Source of the DNA: Jacaranda mimosifolia
Taxonomy: Eukaryota > Streptophyta > Magnoliopsida > Lamiales > Bignoniaceae
Length of the DNA stretch: 64,000 nucleotides
Assembly: GCA_018894105.1 (NCBI GenBank)
Contig: CM032131.1
Location: forward strand, 5,544,501 to 5,608,500
Direction: 5' to 3'
In this document: in pieces, positions 44,613 to 57,292 of the stretch
Numbering within the stretch: the first letter of the stretch is position 1
Layout of the letters: every line of letters starts with the position of its first letter
Notes under the pieces: model-generated
What the model saw: only the letters and a program-made list of their open reading frames with translations
Database searches by the model: none
Told to the model about the DNA's origin: nothing
Made by a program: the position numbers and the translations under genes

Positions 44613-46922
44613 ATGAGTTCTCCAAAGGAAGAGCGTTTGATGGGCGAAGCGAGTGAGGCTAGTCTTGCTTCCTCTGGTGGAGACGCGCCTCCCGACAATC
44701 TTATATTGGAGTAAGGGGCCGACGAGACCACTTAGGAGAGAGAAGCCAGGCTTTCAAACTCCAGGAGCCATTTATATACACTTGACCACTTCTCCAATAT
44801 CAGAAGTAATGTATCAGCAAAAGAGCTGCCGGACATCAGAGAGACCTTTTACATCCCTGATGATTTTGAGCTTATTACTCTAGGCCCTGATAGTCATTTG
44901 GGTAGGCCACCACTAGAATATTTATTAGTTTATCTTCCAACAATATTTTTTTTTGTTTTCTCATAGACCCCCGATTGCAAAGATCCTAAAGGGGATTAAT
45001 GTCTGCCCAACGAAGTTACTGCCTAACTCTTATTCTCTTATTTATTCCTTCCTTATCATTATGAGGACCGTCAACTACTCTGCTACTTGGAAATTTCCCC
45101 CCAACTATTTCACTGCTTTACCTTTCAAAAGTTGGGTTGTTCTGCAAACACAACTTTTGTTACCTCATCATTTACCTCAAGTGAAAAATTGTGGAATCCC
45201 CTTTCTCCACATTTGGGAAGGGTTGGAAGCAGATATTTATGTATGTATGCCATTCTCCATATGAACCATTCACCTTAAGGATGCACTAGAGGTCAGATAA
45301 AGTGACATTCACTTGCAGGGGATAACCTAAATGAAAGGGCCAATTTTTAGAGGGATTCGATAAACAAAATCTTAAAATAGAGTGTTTTTAAGAGGAGGAG
45401 ATGCTTGTTGTCGTTGGGTTGTCTCCTCCTCCTTTGGATGTTGACCTCAAGTTGTGGCTGGGTAGCGCCCAACTTATATATTTCATTTCTGCTTATCGTC
45501 TTGCAACAATATTTTCAACAATTTACGTGTTTACTAATGAATGGTTCACTGTTATTGCAGATCCATCGTCTCTCATGTCGAGCCGCCACAAGAGACTTAC
45601 CAAGTTATTGGCTAGGTAGGCCGATCGTCATCAGGCTACAAAAGAGAGTTTTAGCTCGTCTATCGCCACTATTCCCTTGTCCACTGGCACCCTCGCTTAG
45701 ATTACCACTTCACTTGGGGAGGCACCTATAGTCCATGTTAGGGACAAGAGAAACAGACAAATGGAACTCAGCCCAGCCGCTCCTGTATTGAAGAAGGTGT
45801 GGAGCTCTAAGGAAAGTAGTGCCCTCAATGGCCCCTTTAGGAAGCTATCTGAGTGCATGAGCACTATGTCCCCAAGGCTTAGTTAGCCATATTCTATTCT
45901 TTTTTCATTTTTTTATTTTTTCCTGTGCCTAGATTTCTGAATGTCCCTAACGACTACAACATGCTTCAAGAGAATTATGATGACCAAACTTGTTGAGAAA
46001 TATGAATGGGCAATTACTTCCTAGGGATGTGGATGAGCTTATGAAGATTTCAGGACATGCGCAGTCCAATTATTTACATACCATCATAATATGGTATCTT
46101 TTATTGTATCCCACCCTTTCTACTATAGATCCGTGATGATGCTACTATTTTTAATTTTTGCAAATTGCACAGGTGGCTTTTGCTGTGCACCATCATCATG
46201 CCATAGTGATTCAAGATAGGAAGAAATGGGTGGAGCTAGCTAAGGAGTATAAAGGTCAATTTGAGAGTTCTTTGCAGGAAAATGTGGCCAAGGTAGAGTC
46301 ATTTTGATTAGGGTAGAGGAGCTTACAAAAGAGATCTCAATCTAGCCAACCTCTAAAGTTTATTAGGGGACCCGAGAGGAGAAGACTTGTTTGGCAGTGA
46401 AGGTGGGCGAGCTACATGATAGGATTACTTGGCTTCAAGAGAAGGTGAAGACGGCAGGGGTAAGGGGCTTTAAGCTAGGCGAGCAATCTATACTAAGGAG
46501 GCGCAATCGACCTGCTACTTCGGCTCCTGGAAAAAAGAAAGTTTGTTATCTCTACATTCATAAAGTCTAAAGTCTCTTGCCTTTGAGGAGGCCTACCTGA
46601 GGATAGGAGGAAATGACTTGCAAAAAAGGCTTGAACAAGGCCTTGGGATAGTTGCAGACAATCGAGATCAAGTTCGATGAGGCAAAACTAAACCTTTTAC
46701 TTGGTGACAATATCTAGATCTTCTCTAAATTTGAGGGAGATGATGAGTTAGCCATCCTCGAGGAGTATAAATTTTGCACTAGATCTAGTCGATGAGATTA
46801 TCAATAAGCAGACAGCTCAGGGGACTGTCCCAACAGCTCAAAAGAAAGGTGGCGAGCCTTCGACTTTTGGAATTAAGCTTGTGGATCCCCAAACTACACC
46901 GATTCCTAAGAAGGAATCTTGA
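44613..46922 (+). pseudogene. Second, decayed copy of the Tat antisense (Transposase_28-like) gene
   Basis: Starts MSSPKEERLMGEASEASLAS (acidic, Ser-rich like the N terminus of 30287-30454). It continues in other frames with ELPDIRETFYIPDDFELITLG (44828 on), then PIAKILKGINVCPTKLLPNSYSLIYSF (44970 on), which aligns with LLRGLQVCITQLLPNCFSMIYSF of the antisense gene at 29723-30235. The 3' part has Lys/Glu-rich coiled-coil-like pieces (46205-46460) and ends IPKKES with TGA at 46922. Intron-like gaps separate the pieces. It is transcribed, if at all, away from the presumed reversed LTR at 37937-39078. Confidence 0.55.
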
Positions 46923-49037
46923 ATTATTTATTTTCTGGCATGTAATATGAATTTAAATAGCTTTCTTGGATGTTGTGGATACTTTTTTTTTATTATAAAT
47001 TTTGGAACATTTGCGTACTTTGTGGTTGTTTTTCGTGATGTTATGCTTACTCAATGCTTTTCATCATTTTGATTATGCTTTAACTGCATATCTCCTTCTT
47101 CCCTCATTTTTGCTTATCAAAAGGTAAGGTTGAGGTACAAATTTCGACAATGAATGCTTGGTCAGTAGTTGCCAATTGAAGGGTAATGTGTGCTCTTAGT
47201 ATGCCAAAGTTTTATAGGAGATTCACCATTTTCATTAGGGAGTCTGGTGAGAGTAATTAGGTATGCTCGACATGATTAGCAATTGTTTGTGACCTATGCC
47301 TATACATTCCATCGGGCATCTGTTCTCATTGAGGAGTCTAAGCTTGGTGTTGTTCTGATTGATATTTCTCATTAGAGAGTCCGTGTTGACTTTGAAAACT
47401 ATTAATACACTTGTTGACTAATATGGATTTATGTTGTTGGAATGCCAAAATTTTTAGAAAGGCTAACTTGAATCTATTCTGAGTTGCAATCTCTATGTAC
47501 TACTTGAAGATAAAGTTCCCTACACCAAATGAAATTGAGGAAGTGGTTGGTGATCTCAAAGTAGTTAGAGAATGTTATGCTAGCACTTTGAAGAGCGTAA
47601 AGTCTCTCACTTGCTAAGCAAATCAAACAAAAGGCCCACGAAGAGAGCAAGGGGGGACAATTAAAAAGGTGTGCTACATGACGTTGGTTTTGTGGAAGTG
47701 CGCACACGACAAAACACTTTTGAAGATAGCTGAAAGACATCGTTGGCAAAGCTTTTTAGTGATAAGTTGTTTATTTCAGCTTAATTTTTGCTTTGACTTT
47801 TGTTGTTAGTCTCTTTCGATTCAAATAAAGCCTACCAACTCGAGGACGGCACCCTTTCTTTTAGTTTTGCTAATCCCTTGAATAAATGCATAACTTTTGT
47901 TATTTTTCACATCACGATGTTCTTTTTCATAGCCTTGAACTTTGCAGCTTCTATATGGTGTTATTGGAAATTTTTTAAGTGTTATCCTCCTATAAGGGTT
48001 CTCAAAGAGTGCGAAGAGTACGTAGTAGCCATCGGGCGTAGTCCGACTACAAAGGCCTTCCTAACATACATGATCGCCAATGTAATCACACTATAGGCCC
48101 CCAGAAAGATATGTGGTAGTCACTATAAAAAACCTTACTATCGACTTCCCTCGAGAGTACATGACAACATCTAAAAAAGTCCACTATTGGCTCCCCTTAG
48201 GAATACATGGCAATCTCTGAAAGAAAATCTATTATCGACTTTCCTTAAGAGTATGTGGCAACTTCTAGAAAAGCCCACTAAAGGCTCTCCTAGGGAGTAA
48301 GTGGCAACCCCTCTGGGGAAACTTACTAAGAAGCCCCATGGAAGACAACTATACAATTAAGCAAACGAAGCCCACCTTGAATCCTCATGAGGAGGAGTGC
48401 GGTAATACCTCAACACTCAAAGAAATGAATGAATTTCTCTAAGTCCAACAACTCAACAAGTCATTGAGCACTTATTATGAAGTCTCACAAGAGACCCATA
48501 AACACATCCTTTCTCATCCTGATACTTGAACTCTATATTCATGTCTGTCCAACTTGAGCACAAAATTAATTTTCCTCTCTTGGAGGATTTCATTTCACAT
48601 GAGGTAAACTAATGCCGAAAAAAGCGGAGCACTATGCCTCCTTAGGATAATTCCATTATATATCATACTTATGACTACGATAATCACTTCAGACTCATAA
48701 AATTTGCTAAAATGATCATGCAATTTAACCAAAAGGATTTTTTAAGTCCCCAAGCAATCAAAGAGGGCACCACACCATCAGTAAGCTTGGCAAAGAAATA
48801 TGCAGAGGAGCAGCTTCTGCTAGCTCCTCCACTATAGTCTTTGCCCCAACTTCATGACCTTTATCAGGCTCTCAAACAACGAGTTTGATTGGAATTGTGG
48901 GGTCTAACATCAACAATTTGTCTATGGGACATAGCCTAATCTCGCTCAAAATACAACGACAACTTTGGATAATTTGCTCGTATATTGCCATTGTCTCCGA
49001 TTCAACTGCTTTATTGAACTCATTAGAACACTTAGGC
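46923..49037. other. Repeat-derived DNA without a clear gene
   Basis: Probably the continuation of the older Tat-like relic. Holds a 98-residue plus-strand ORF (47800-48096) with two hydrophobic stretches and no recognised family, and the tandem repeats at 48120-48330. Confidence 0.5.
48120..48330. repeat. About 47 bp tandem repeat, four diverged units
   Basis: Units alternate GACTTCCCTCGAGAGTACATG and GGCTCCCCTTAGGAATACATG-type starts, each followed by GGCAA..TCT..AAA..CC-ACTA. Every second unit is spaced 94 bp, so the ancestral unit may be a 94 bp dimer. Confidence 0.75.
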
Positions 49038-49040
49038 AGT

Positions 49041-49072
49041 GCTTGCTTGTGAGAAATTTCTCACAAGCAAGC
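49041..49072. repeat. Perfect 32 bp palindrome
   Basis: GCTTGCTTGTGAGAAA followed directly by its exact reverse complement, no loop. It lies at the left terminus of the Pack-type element. Confidence 0.95.
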
Positions 49073-49456
49073 CCCCAAAACATGCTTTCTCCCTAAGTGT
49101 TTGATTATTTGTGGAAAATTTCTCCACCCCACAGAAAAAGTGAGAAAAAAACTGTCTCTCTCTCTCGCTATCTCTTCTTGCCCCTCTCTCTCAGTCTTTG
49201 ACTCGCCTTTCTCTTTTGACTCCAAATTTTTTTTGGGGATTCTTCCATATCTCCCAATTGATTCTCGACTCCCACTTTGTAGAGTTTCTCCTTTCACTCT
49301 ATATTTCCCTCAAGAGCTTTTCAAATGCTTTCATCTCTCTATCTCACACACAGAAACACACACTTTTCCACTCAAAATCCCCTAAATTCACTCAGACACA
49401 CCAAATAGTAAGAAGTGAACAAGAAAATGATGGATTTAGCCTCAAAACTCTAATTT

Positions 49457-50020
49457 ATGGACCTACGATCAACCTTTCTTGCTGGAAAACCCCCACTTTT
49501 TCACTATTTTCCCACCACTCTCCGCCCCTTCCATCTCCCCTTATCCACCACCAGCGTCGCAACATCCTCTTCCCTTAAAAGTACAGTCGTCTGCATTCTT
49601 CTCTTCAAAAACCTACCTCAAATTTCCTCTAGATTACACACGGTTGCCACCAATACATCTATCTCCACTACCGCTCTTGAAGAAGAGGAGGAAGTTATAG
49701 AAGCCCTTTTCTCTTCTAGTAACTCTGAACAATCGAAAATTAATTATAAGCAAGGGAACAAGAATTCCGTCGGCGCGTCTGCTATTTCTTCTAGTGTAAG
49801 ATTACAAAATATAAGCAAAAGCTATAAGGGTGTTACTATGTTGAAGAATATTAGTTGGGAAGTGGAAAAAGGTGAAAAGGTTGGATTGATGGTTGTTAAT
49901 GTGCAAGGAAAACAACCCAGTTGAGGATTATAATTGGTTTAGAAGAACCTGACTCAGGGAATGTAATTAAGGTGAAGAATAACATGAAAGTAGCATTCTT
50001 GAGCCAAGAATTGTATTTTA
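49457..50020 (+). pseudogene. ABCF5: Captured 5' part of an ABC transporter F family member 5 (chloroplast-type) gene
   Basis: The ORF 49457-49924 (155 residues) reads MDLRSTFLAGKPP, a Ser/Thr-rich transit-peptide-like region, then VRLQNISKSYKGVTMLKNISWEVEKGEKVGL, the start of the first ABC domain of plant ABCF5 (GCN-type, translation-related ATPase). In the Walker A site the expected GxxGxGKT reads VVNVQGKQ, with substitutions and a one-base loss at about 49913. In the next frame homology resumes (TTQLRIIIGLEEPDSGNV, then KVAFLSQEL) and stops at about 50015. Everything beyond, including the signature motif, Walker B and the second ABC domain, is absent. A T/C-rich leader-like stretch (49140-49330) was carried along. 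Surely non-functional as an ATPase. Confidence 0.8.
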
Positions 50021-50551
50021 CATTTTTTTTATAGAAAATTATTTGCATATTTTACACTTATATGTCCAATTTTTTTTTAATAATTAAATGGAAAATTTTC
50101 CATATTATAATGAGTCACAATTATATTTTATTATTCAGAGATAAAATAATTTACAATATAGTATGTGAACATAAAATATAATATTTTAAATATAATCTTG
50201 TTTCTCAAATTTTCATTATCCAAAGGTGTAATGTTATTTACATTTTAAACTTTTTTTACAAAGTTAAAAAATGAATTATTAAATTAATTAAACATTAAAT
50301 TTCATTATATATTACGGGATCTTTTAGATAATATTAAATTAATATAATTTAGTCTACAAAAATATATACATAAATAGTATATAATATTCCTAACATGAAA
50401 AGAAAACTCATAACCAATCACCACTCTTAAAATTTTTCTTAGACAAATTTTCACAATCAGTCACCACTCCACAAATTTTTCTCAAAAAAAATCTCACAAC
50501 CAAACACGTTTTCACAACTTTTTCTCACAAAAATTCTCACAAACAATCACT

Positions 50552-53500
50552 ATCTCATAACTCTTATCTATCACATCAACTGTAATTATTATACTTTTAC
50601 TTCACGAACAATCACTCTCTCATAATTTTTTTTTAATTTCATAAACAAAAAAAATTCACTATTTCCTCTAAGAAATGGGAGATGAGAGATGAAAAATGAG
50701 AAATGAGAAATGAGAGCACAGGCAATCATATTACTTGCATCCTCGTGAGCAGCATTTATGAAGTACTTATAGTAAAGAGTCTACGAATTCTTCACCTCTT
50801 TCACATACCTTGCCTTCAAGCGCTTATGCTTCTTTAGTAGCTTGGTTGGATCTTCTTTTTGACTTTGCTATTTAACCGCTTCAATAGCCTCCTACTCAAG
50901 GCGTTTCACCATTGCTATAGCTCACTCTACTCGATGAGGTATTTGCTCAACCAAGTTTCCCAGCACTACCAAAAAATGCAAAAATGCTCAAGTGTAAAAA
51001 ATACTACGATAATATAAAGAAGAAAAACGACGATAAAAGTAAATCAAAGTAATGGAAAAAAATTATATCTGGGCAAAGTTGCTAGCAGCAATCTCAGCTA
51101 ATTTCGAGAGGAGAATAACTCGAACTTCCCTTGATCATGCTCGTTGACCACATCTCATATGCGATTAGCACTAAAAGCAGTCTCGTCCATATTCTAGTAC
51201 GAATATATCACACAACTACATCGTAAGCTATAGCAAAAAAGTCCCTTGCCCCTGCCGCCATGAAAAGCACAAGCAATATGTGACACGTGGCGGATTCACG
51301 AATGTGCTTCCTCGTAGGATTGGAAGGCAACACTTTAGGCTCATCATCGGCAGTAGACACATGAGCCATCAAAGCCAAAGAAGCACGTATCTTGCTTGGC
51401 CGCCAACCAAGGGGGCTTGGATGGCCCCACTTGGTGGTATCTCCCTACGATATTATTTTGGGACACGTTTCTTATGTGTTCCTTCTTTCGCTCTTGGAGC
51501 ATGAATTTTAGCAAAATATGACAAAGTAAGCACATACACGCAAACAAAAGCTATGAATCCATGAGTTACCAGTAGGAAACATGTGAGCGACATCAAAAGG
51601 AGAGCTAAACAACCTTACTTCAGCAAAACTCACATGAAGATTGCGATGAACTTGACTAGGATAAATGAAAGAATGAGAGCTATTTCACTCGCAAGGAATG
51701 TCACAATCCTCATCTTGAAGAAGAAATACCTTTTCTTCTAAGGACCTTTCAATAGAGGCAACCTCACAAAAATTTATTGTTTAGTTTAGGAAAAGAATGG
51801 AAGAATAGTTTGTTTGGCTCTCTTCGCACTCCAAGCAAAGTATGTTAGCTATTCAAAAACACTGGCAAGCCTAACTCACTTAAACGTTGTCAAAACCTTA
51901 TAAAAGAAGCAAAACGTTAGGCACGACTGCCTCAAACACACATCGTAACTTCACATTACATCCAGTAAAAGAGGGTCTAGAAGAAGTGCAAACCCACAAG
52001 TGAAGTAATTGTTGATGATAGTAAAATACCCTCTAGAAGGAAACACCATGTTATCTCGAGCAAAGGAAAGATGAACTTAAACTCGTCAGAAGCATATATC
52101 ATATACCTCAAGATGTCTAATACCTCTAATCCAAGTAAACACTTGATTTCCATTGCCTTAGCAAAGCTACTATCCGTAGTAGTAGCGCACTTAGATTCTT
52201 CATCAGAAGAACCCTCTTATTCAGAATCAAAACTAGACGACGAAGATGCCTTATTGTTCTACCCCTACTATCAGTCCTTTGAGACTTTTCCAAATTTTCT
52301 AAGACCTAGATTGACAACACATCAGATGAAGGACTGATGTACACTGAGACACCATGAGAAGGACGGATCCCCACGAACGCGAACCAATTGAGCCTTAGCA
52401 AGCAACCATCCCTAGCACGTTGTGGGTGCCTGAAGCCAGTCCCCAGTGGGCGCCAATCCCAAGCATTTGCCTTAGGCGATTGCCAGCAAGGGCCTGCATC
52501 CAAGTGCCTCGTGGGTGCCCAAGGCTGGTGCTCTATAGGTTCCAAAACGGGGAGTTGGGTGAGCTGTTAGCTTACTCATTGCCACCACCAAAGACCAGCC
52601 AGCTAGCGGTTGGACCTCCACCACGACTGCTTCTCTACTTCTTCATGTTTGATCACTTGAAAACTCTTTTCCCAACTTGACTTAGAACTAGGTTTGCTCT
52701 CAATCATATTTTGGCCCGATGAAGACACCAAAAATTTTACTGACTCTGAAAATTTGTGGAAAAATTCACGAGCAAGAAAGTCAAGAAGGACTTTCTTTGA
52801 GGACTCATCTTAACATTCATGTTGGAACCCTCTTCCCTTCCTCTCTCTTTCTGCCCCTCCTTGTTTAAATGGAATCTTCCTTATTTTCAAAATTGTGGAA
52901 CGCCTCTTCAAAATTGTGAAAACATTAAGACCTACTCAAACTCAATTTAGACAAAGGTTAAAATTTGCAAACACCTCACTCAAATTAATTATTCATTTAA
53001 TCAACCTTATCTTTAATAACTTAAAATAAAGAACAAATTACAAATCTAACTTATAACACATTTTCAGTATAAAATTAAAATTCCCATATTGAAAATAGGG
53101 GGACTTAATGATACTATTAAAAATTGACTATAAGAACATTTCGGTAAATTAATTAAAATAACAATAAAGTTAAAATTAATTAACCAGGTAAAATAGTCGA
53201 AGAGCCCAAAAGATAAGTTATGTCCATAAAGAGGGGCAGAGAAACCCTAATGGGTTTGTGCCCATCAAGAATAAAAATTATTAATACCGAGTTCCAGAAA
53301 GAACTTGAGGGGAAGAATTCATTCGTAAAAATTCTCAAAATAAAAGAACTTTTGAGAAGATAAGATCTCTTTGTGCACGTTCAAGAGAAAGTATGCTTAT
53401 ATAATTTTATATACTAATGTGTCTATTTATTAGCATATATATGTATTACTATATATTATGATAAGTATGCTTAAAATTTGTAGGTGATAGTTATACATAA

Positions 53501-53847
53501 TGAATATTGTACTTTATTATATTGAAGAAAAACTTATACAAATATTAAATGAGAAATTATATTTTTTTTAAAATTTTAAAACTCAAAATAATAGTAATTT
53601 ATTTATAAGAATAATTATTTTTTAATTTCTATATGTGACATATATTATATTATTGAAATAAAAGTACGAAAATGTGTTTGGTCTATCGGTTAGGAAGTTA
53701 GTAAATGTCTAAACAATAGGTATAGTGTTTTTGAATCTTGAAAGGTGTGAAGTTCATTTTTGAATATTTTTTGACCCACTTGAAATCAACTAATCGTGTA
53801 CATGCGACCATTAATTAGCAACAGTCTAATGACCTTACACACACACA
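50552..53847. other. Intergenic, repeat-derived DNA
   Basis: No recognised gene. 52380-52700 is GC-richer than its surroundings and gives overlapping ORFs in both strands without known domains. 51280-51510 gives a 74-residue ORF, also unknown. The remainder is AT-rich. Confidence 0.5.
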
Positions 53848-55385
53848 CACTACAAAAAAAAAGGTATTAGTGATCGAAAAATCGGTCACTAAATATGAAA
53901 AAATCAGTCACTGATAGGTTTAGTGACCGATTCGATCGATCATTAAAACCCTCGTTACTAATTTATTTCGGTCACTGATTAGTGACCGAAATGGCAGTCA
54001 CTAATTATTTAAAAAAAATTTAAAAAAATTGTGTATATTACTAGGCGGTCACTAATTTGGTCATTGATCAGTGCCCGATTAGTGACCGCATATTTCGGTC
54101 ACTAATTTTAATGAGTAAAAAATATTTCTCTTCAACTTTGCTTCCTCTTGGATTCGAACTCAAGACCTTTGCTATGCTCAAATGAGTAACTGACCACTAC
54201 ACCATATACATTTTCAAACATTTGTTTCAACAGTATAATATATATAATATTTACAAATTAAAAAGTAATTATAATATTCTTATGTATAAGTTACTATTAT
54301 TTTTCATTTTAAAATTTAACAAAAATAGCAATTATTCATTTAATATTTGTGTAATATTTATTCAATAAATAGTATATACATACTAATATGCATAGTGATA
54401 AATAGTTTTTTTTATATATAATAAATACTAATATTTATTACTGTTTATAGTAGTAAATAGTTTACACATATATATGGTAATATGTATATATACTTATACA
54501 TACAAATTAATATATAATATTATTAATTATATTATAAATATTTATTTATAAATATTACTTTTAAATTTTAGGTATATTTTATCATAATATATTATAAACA
54601 TATTAAAAATAGTATATACATACTAATATGTATAGTGATAAATAGTTTTTTTCTTTTTTTATATAATAAATAGTTTATAATAAATACTAATATTTATTAC
54701 TATTTATAGTAATACATAGTTTACACGTATATATGATAATACGTATATATGCTTATACATACGGATTAATATATGATATTATTAATTATATATAAGTATT
54801 TATTTACTCATAATACATGTATATATATTATTGATGTGTATATATTAATTAATTCTCATTTTTTTTCTTTGTATAAGAATATCATTCTTGTTTATTTCTT
54901 TGTGTATCTTTATATATTCATAAATTAATTTTCAATTATATGGATATTATATAGAAATATTTAGTGGTTATATATTCGTATATGTATGTATATTTTTATA
55001 TTTTTTATATATACATATATTATTATCAAATATATATATGTTAATAGAAAACACAATATTTTATTACTTATATAAGTGTTACATAAATTTTATGCTTTCA
55101 TATTACAAGAATATGCAAAAAATAAAATTTTATATTTGTGACCGTTTATTAATTAAAAAATGTGGTCATTAATTAGTGATCGCTTTATACGGTCATTAAT
55201 ATTAGTGACTGAATTAGTGACTAAAAAAAGAGTTCGGTCACTAATTAGTGACCGCTTTTCTGCGGTCACTGATCGATCACTAATCAGTCGCTAATTTTTT
55301 TAAAATATTATATTTAAATTGATCACTAATTGGTCATTAATCATTCACTAAAATTCGATCACTAAAGCTCATTTTTTTGATAGTG
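53848..55385. mobile_element. Non-autonomous CACTA element, 1.54 kb
   Basis: Left end CACTACAAAAAAAAAGGTAT and right end reverse complement CACTATCAAAAAAATGAGCT. The flanking 3 bp are ACA on both sides, but they lie in AC microsatellites so the duplication is weak evidence. Both subterminal regions are packed with copies of GTGACCGA/TCGGTCACTAA and variants in both orientations, the typical transposase-binding arrays of CACTA elements. No coding capacity. Confidence 0.88.
54138..54205 (-). repeat. tRNA-like fragment inside the CACTA element
   Basis: On the minus strand, A-box-like TGTAGTGGTCAG and B-box-like GAGTTCGAATCC (complement of 54150-54161) are spaced as in a tRNA-derived sequence. 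No cloverleaf acceptor was verified, so it is a relic or SINE piece and not a working tRNA. Confidence 0.5.
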
Positions 55386-56979
55386 ACACACACACACACA
55401 CACATATTTGAAAAAATCTTATATAATTAATTGACTGCCCTTTGCAGTTACTAATTGGTCATTAATTAGTCATCGATTTCTAGTGATCACTTCTAGTGAC
55501 CAATAATTAATAACTACAACCGACACAAATTAGTGATGATAATTTTTTTTCTGTCCCAAGTGGTCACTAAATCTATTAATAATCGATTTTTGCTTATTTA
55601 ATGACTGCTTAAATAGACTTTAATAATTTTGTTTTTTCAGTTATGACATTAGTAGTTCCAATCTACTTAATTTGCATTGCCTCTTAATTAAGATTCAAAT
55701 TAAATCCCAGTATAGTTGGAGATTCGACAAATCAAAAAAATGACGATAATGGTATTTAGGAGAACTTGGTGCTATAAGATGGACCACGTATAAAGGAATA
55801 TGTAATGTTTTTAGAAACTAACTTTTATGAGTGCTGGTGCAACTTGTCATGTAACGAAATTAATCACCTTGCACGAATATACTGTATGGAGAAATATTTA
55901 TTAAAAATATACTCTATCTACCTAACAATGTGGTTCGTATCTGAAATCATGTCGTACCCTTTTTTATAAGAGCATGGAAAGTTGAAAAAGTTGTATATTT
56001 TCATATTTTTAACTTTAATAGTAGCTATTCAAATTATTTATACCCGTCAAAAAAATTGAACCTATCTTTTTTATCTTCAAAAAAGAAAAATCATTCTCTT
56101 CACATTCCCTTGTTACTTTAAATGAAAAGATACTTTTGAAAAGAAAAATACTAATTTTTAAATACTAATAATATAAAGTCTTATTCTACATATATAAGAA
56201 GCATCGAAGGTTTTGAAACAATTTATAAAGTGGAGCTTTTTTCTTCCTATGTAAAGATAAAATCCTTACAACATATATATATATATATGGAATATTAATA
56301 CATTTGATCAATAGAATTAGATTTCTAGTATTTATATATCGAATCTAATTAATGATCATATATATTATTTTGATTCCCTGAATTAGTACCTTAATTGATT
56401 TCTATGTCTTTCCAAAAGAACCTTAAAATATTACCACGGGATGATATGGTGGTTGTAACCATCTACACACACATTAACAGCTGCAATATCGATCTTTCTT
56501 TTGGTAGTCCCCCACTGGGAGACGAGGGCCGAGGGCCGAGGGCCGAGGGCCGGCCACTCATAATTTATCACTAAAACTATTCTATCTTCTCACTCACAAC
56601 AAACACCTCCATATTTACATGCCCGACAACAAACACAATTGTGGTCCCTTTCTCTCTTGATGATATTTATTACTCCCTTCGTCCCAAAACAACTAACTCA
56701 CTTGCTGCTATATATATATTAATTGATTTGATTATGTTTTTAGAAAATAATTGAATATAAAGTTATGAAATTTAGTGATTGTTCTTTGTTAAATGTAAGG
56801 AATTTTAGCACATAAATGCTGAAAATGTTATATTGCAATATAATGGTAATGTAATTTTTTTTTTCAAGTAAGGTTCGCTTTAAACATAGAATAGCTTGAT
56901 TGTTGGTGTAAAGTTTTGTTTATCAACTAGTGGTGCTTCTTTTCAATATTTTTGATTTCTTTATTTGTTTAGGTACTAA
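55386..56979. other. AT-rich intergenic DNA
   Basis: 55420-55630 still contains GGTCACTAA/TAGTGACC-like words, so part may be a neighbouring, more decayed CACTA fragment. No gene. Confidence 0.5.
56524..56553. repeat. 7 bp tandem repeat, four units
   Basis: GAGGGCC repeated four times, ending GGCC. GC-rich island in AT-rich DNA. Confidence 0.9.
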
Positions 56980-57292
56980 GAGGGTGTTTGGCTATAAGCT
57001 TATTTAAAACATCTTATATAAGATATTTTTGAATCTTATAAAAGGTTAGATCTTATCTTTAAAATAAGTTACTGAAGTGTTTGGATGAAATAAGATTTTG
57101 AAGCTTATAAAATGTTAATAATGACAATTTTATAATTAAAATGGTTAAAAACAAAGGAGCTTGTTAAGATCTTAAAAATAAGTTAGGGTCTCCTTACTTT
57201 TTTTGAAAGAACTTGTAAGCTCTTCACATCTTATTTTAAGATTTTATAAGCTCTTTTTAAAAAAAAATTACCAAATACTTTTTATCACCCTT
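56980..57292. mobile_element. PIF/Harbinger-type MITE, family A, copy 2
   Basis: Begins GAGGGTGTTTGGCTATAAGC, ends ATCACCCTT, flanked by TAA on both sides (56977-56979 and 57293-57295). The interior matches copy 1 (AAAGGAGCTTGTTAAGATCTTAAAA; TTACCAAATACTTTTT). Confidence 0.78.

Larger units (their letters stand above)
49038..50551. mobile_element. TIR element with a captured ABCF5 gene fragment (Pack-type)
   Basis: Left end AGTGCTTGCTTGTGAGAAAT and right end reverse complement AGTGATTGTTTGTGAGAATT form a terminal inverted repeat. The last 200 bp holds about five degenerate copies of CTCACAA-CAATCACT-type subterminal motifs, so the outer border could also be at 50616 or about 50728. No matching target duplication was found. 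Terminal motif resembles hAT-type MITEs; superfamily not settled. Cargo is the ABCF5 pseudogene. Confidence 0.5.

Noticed and set aside
49101..49578. Ser/Phe-rich ORFs before the ABCF5 fragment
   Set aside because: T/C-rich leader-like sequence gives open frames by composition; no homology.
52306..52680. Overlapping ORFs on both strands in a GC-richer patch
   Set aside because: No domain, no splice pattern; open in several frames because stops are rare in GC-rich DNA.
54138..54205. Functional tRNA gene
   Set aside because: Box-like motifs only; no convincing cloverleaf or acceptor stem.
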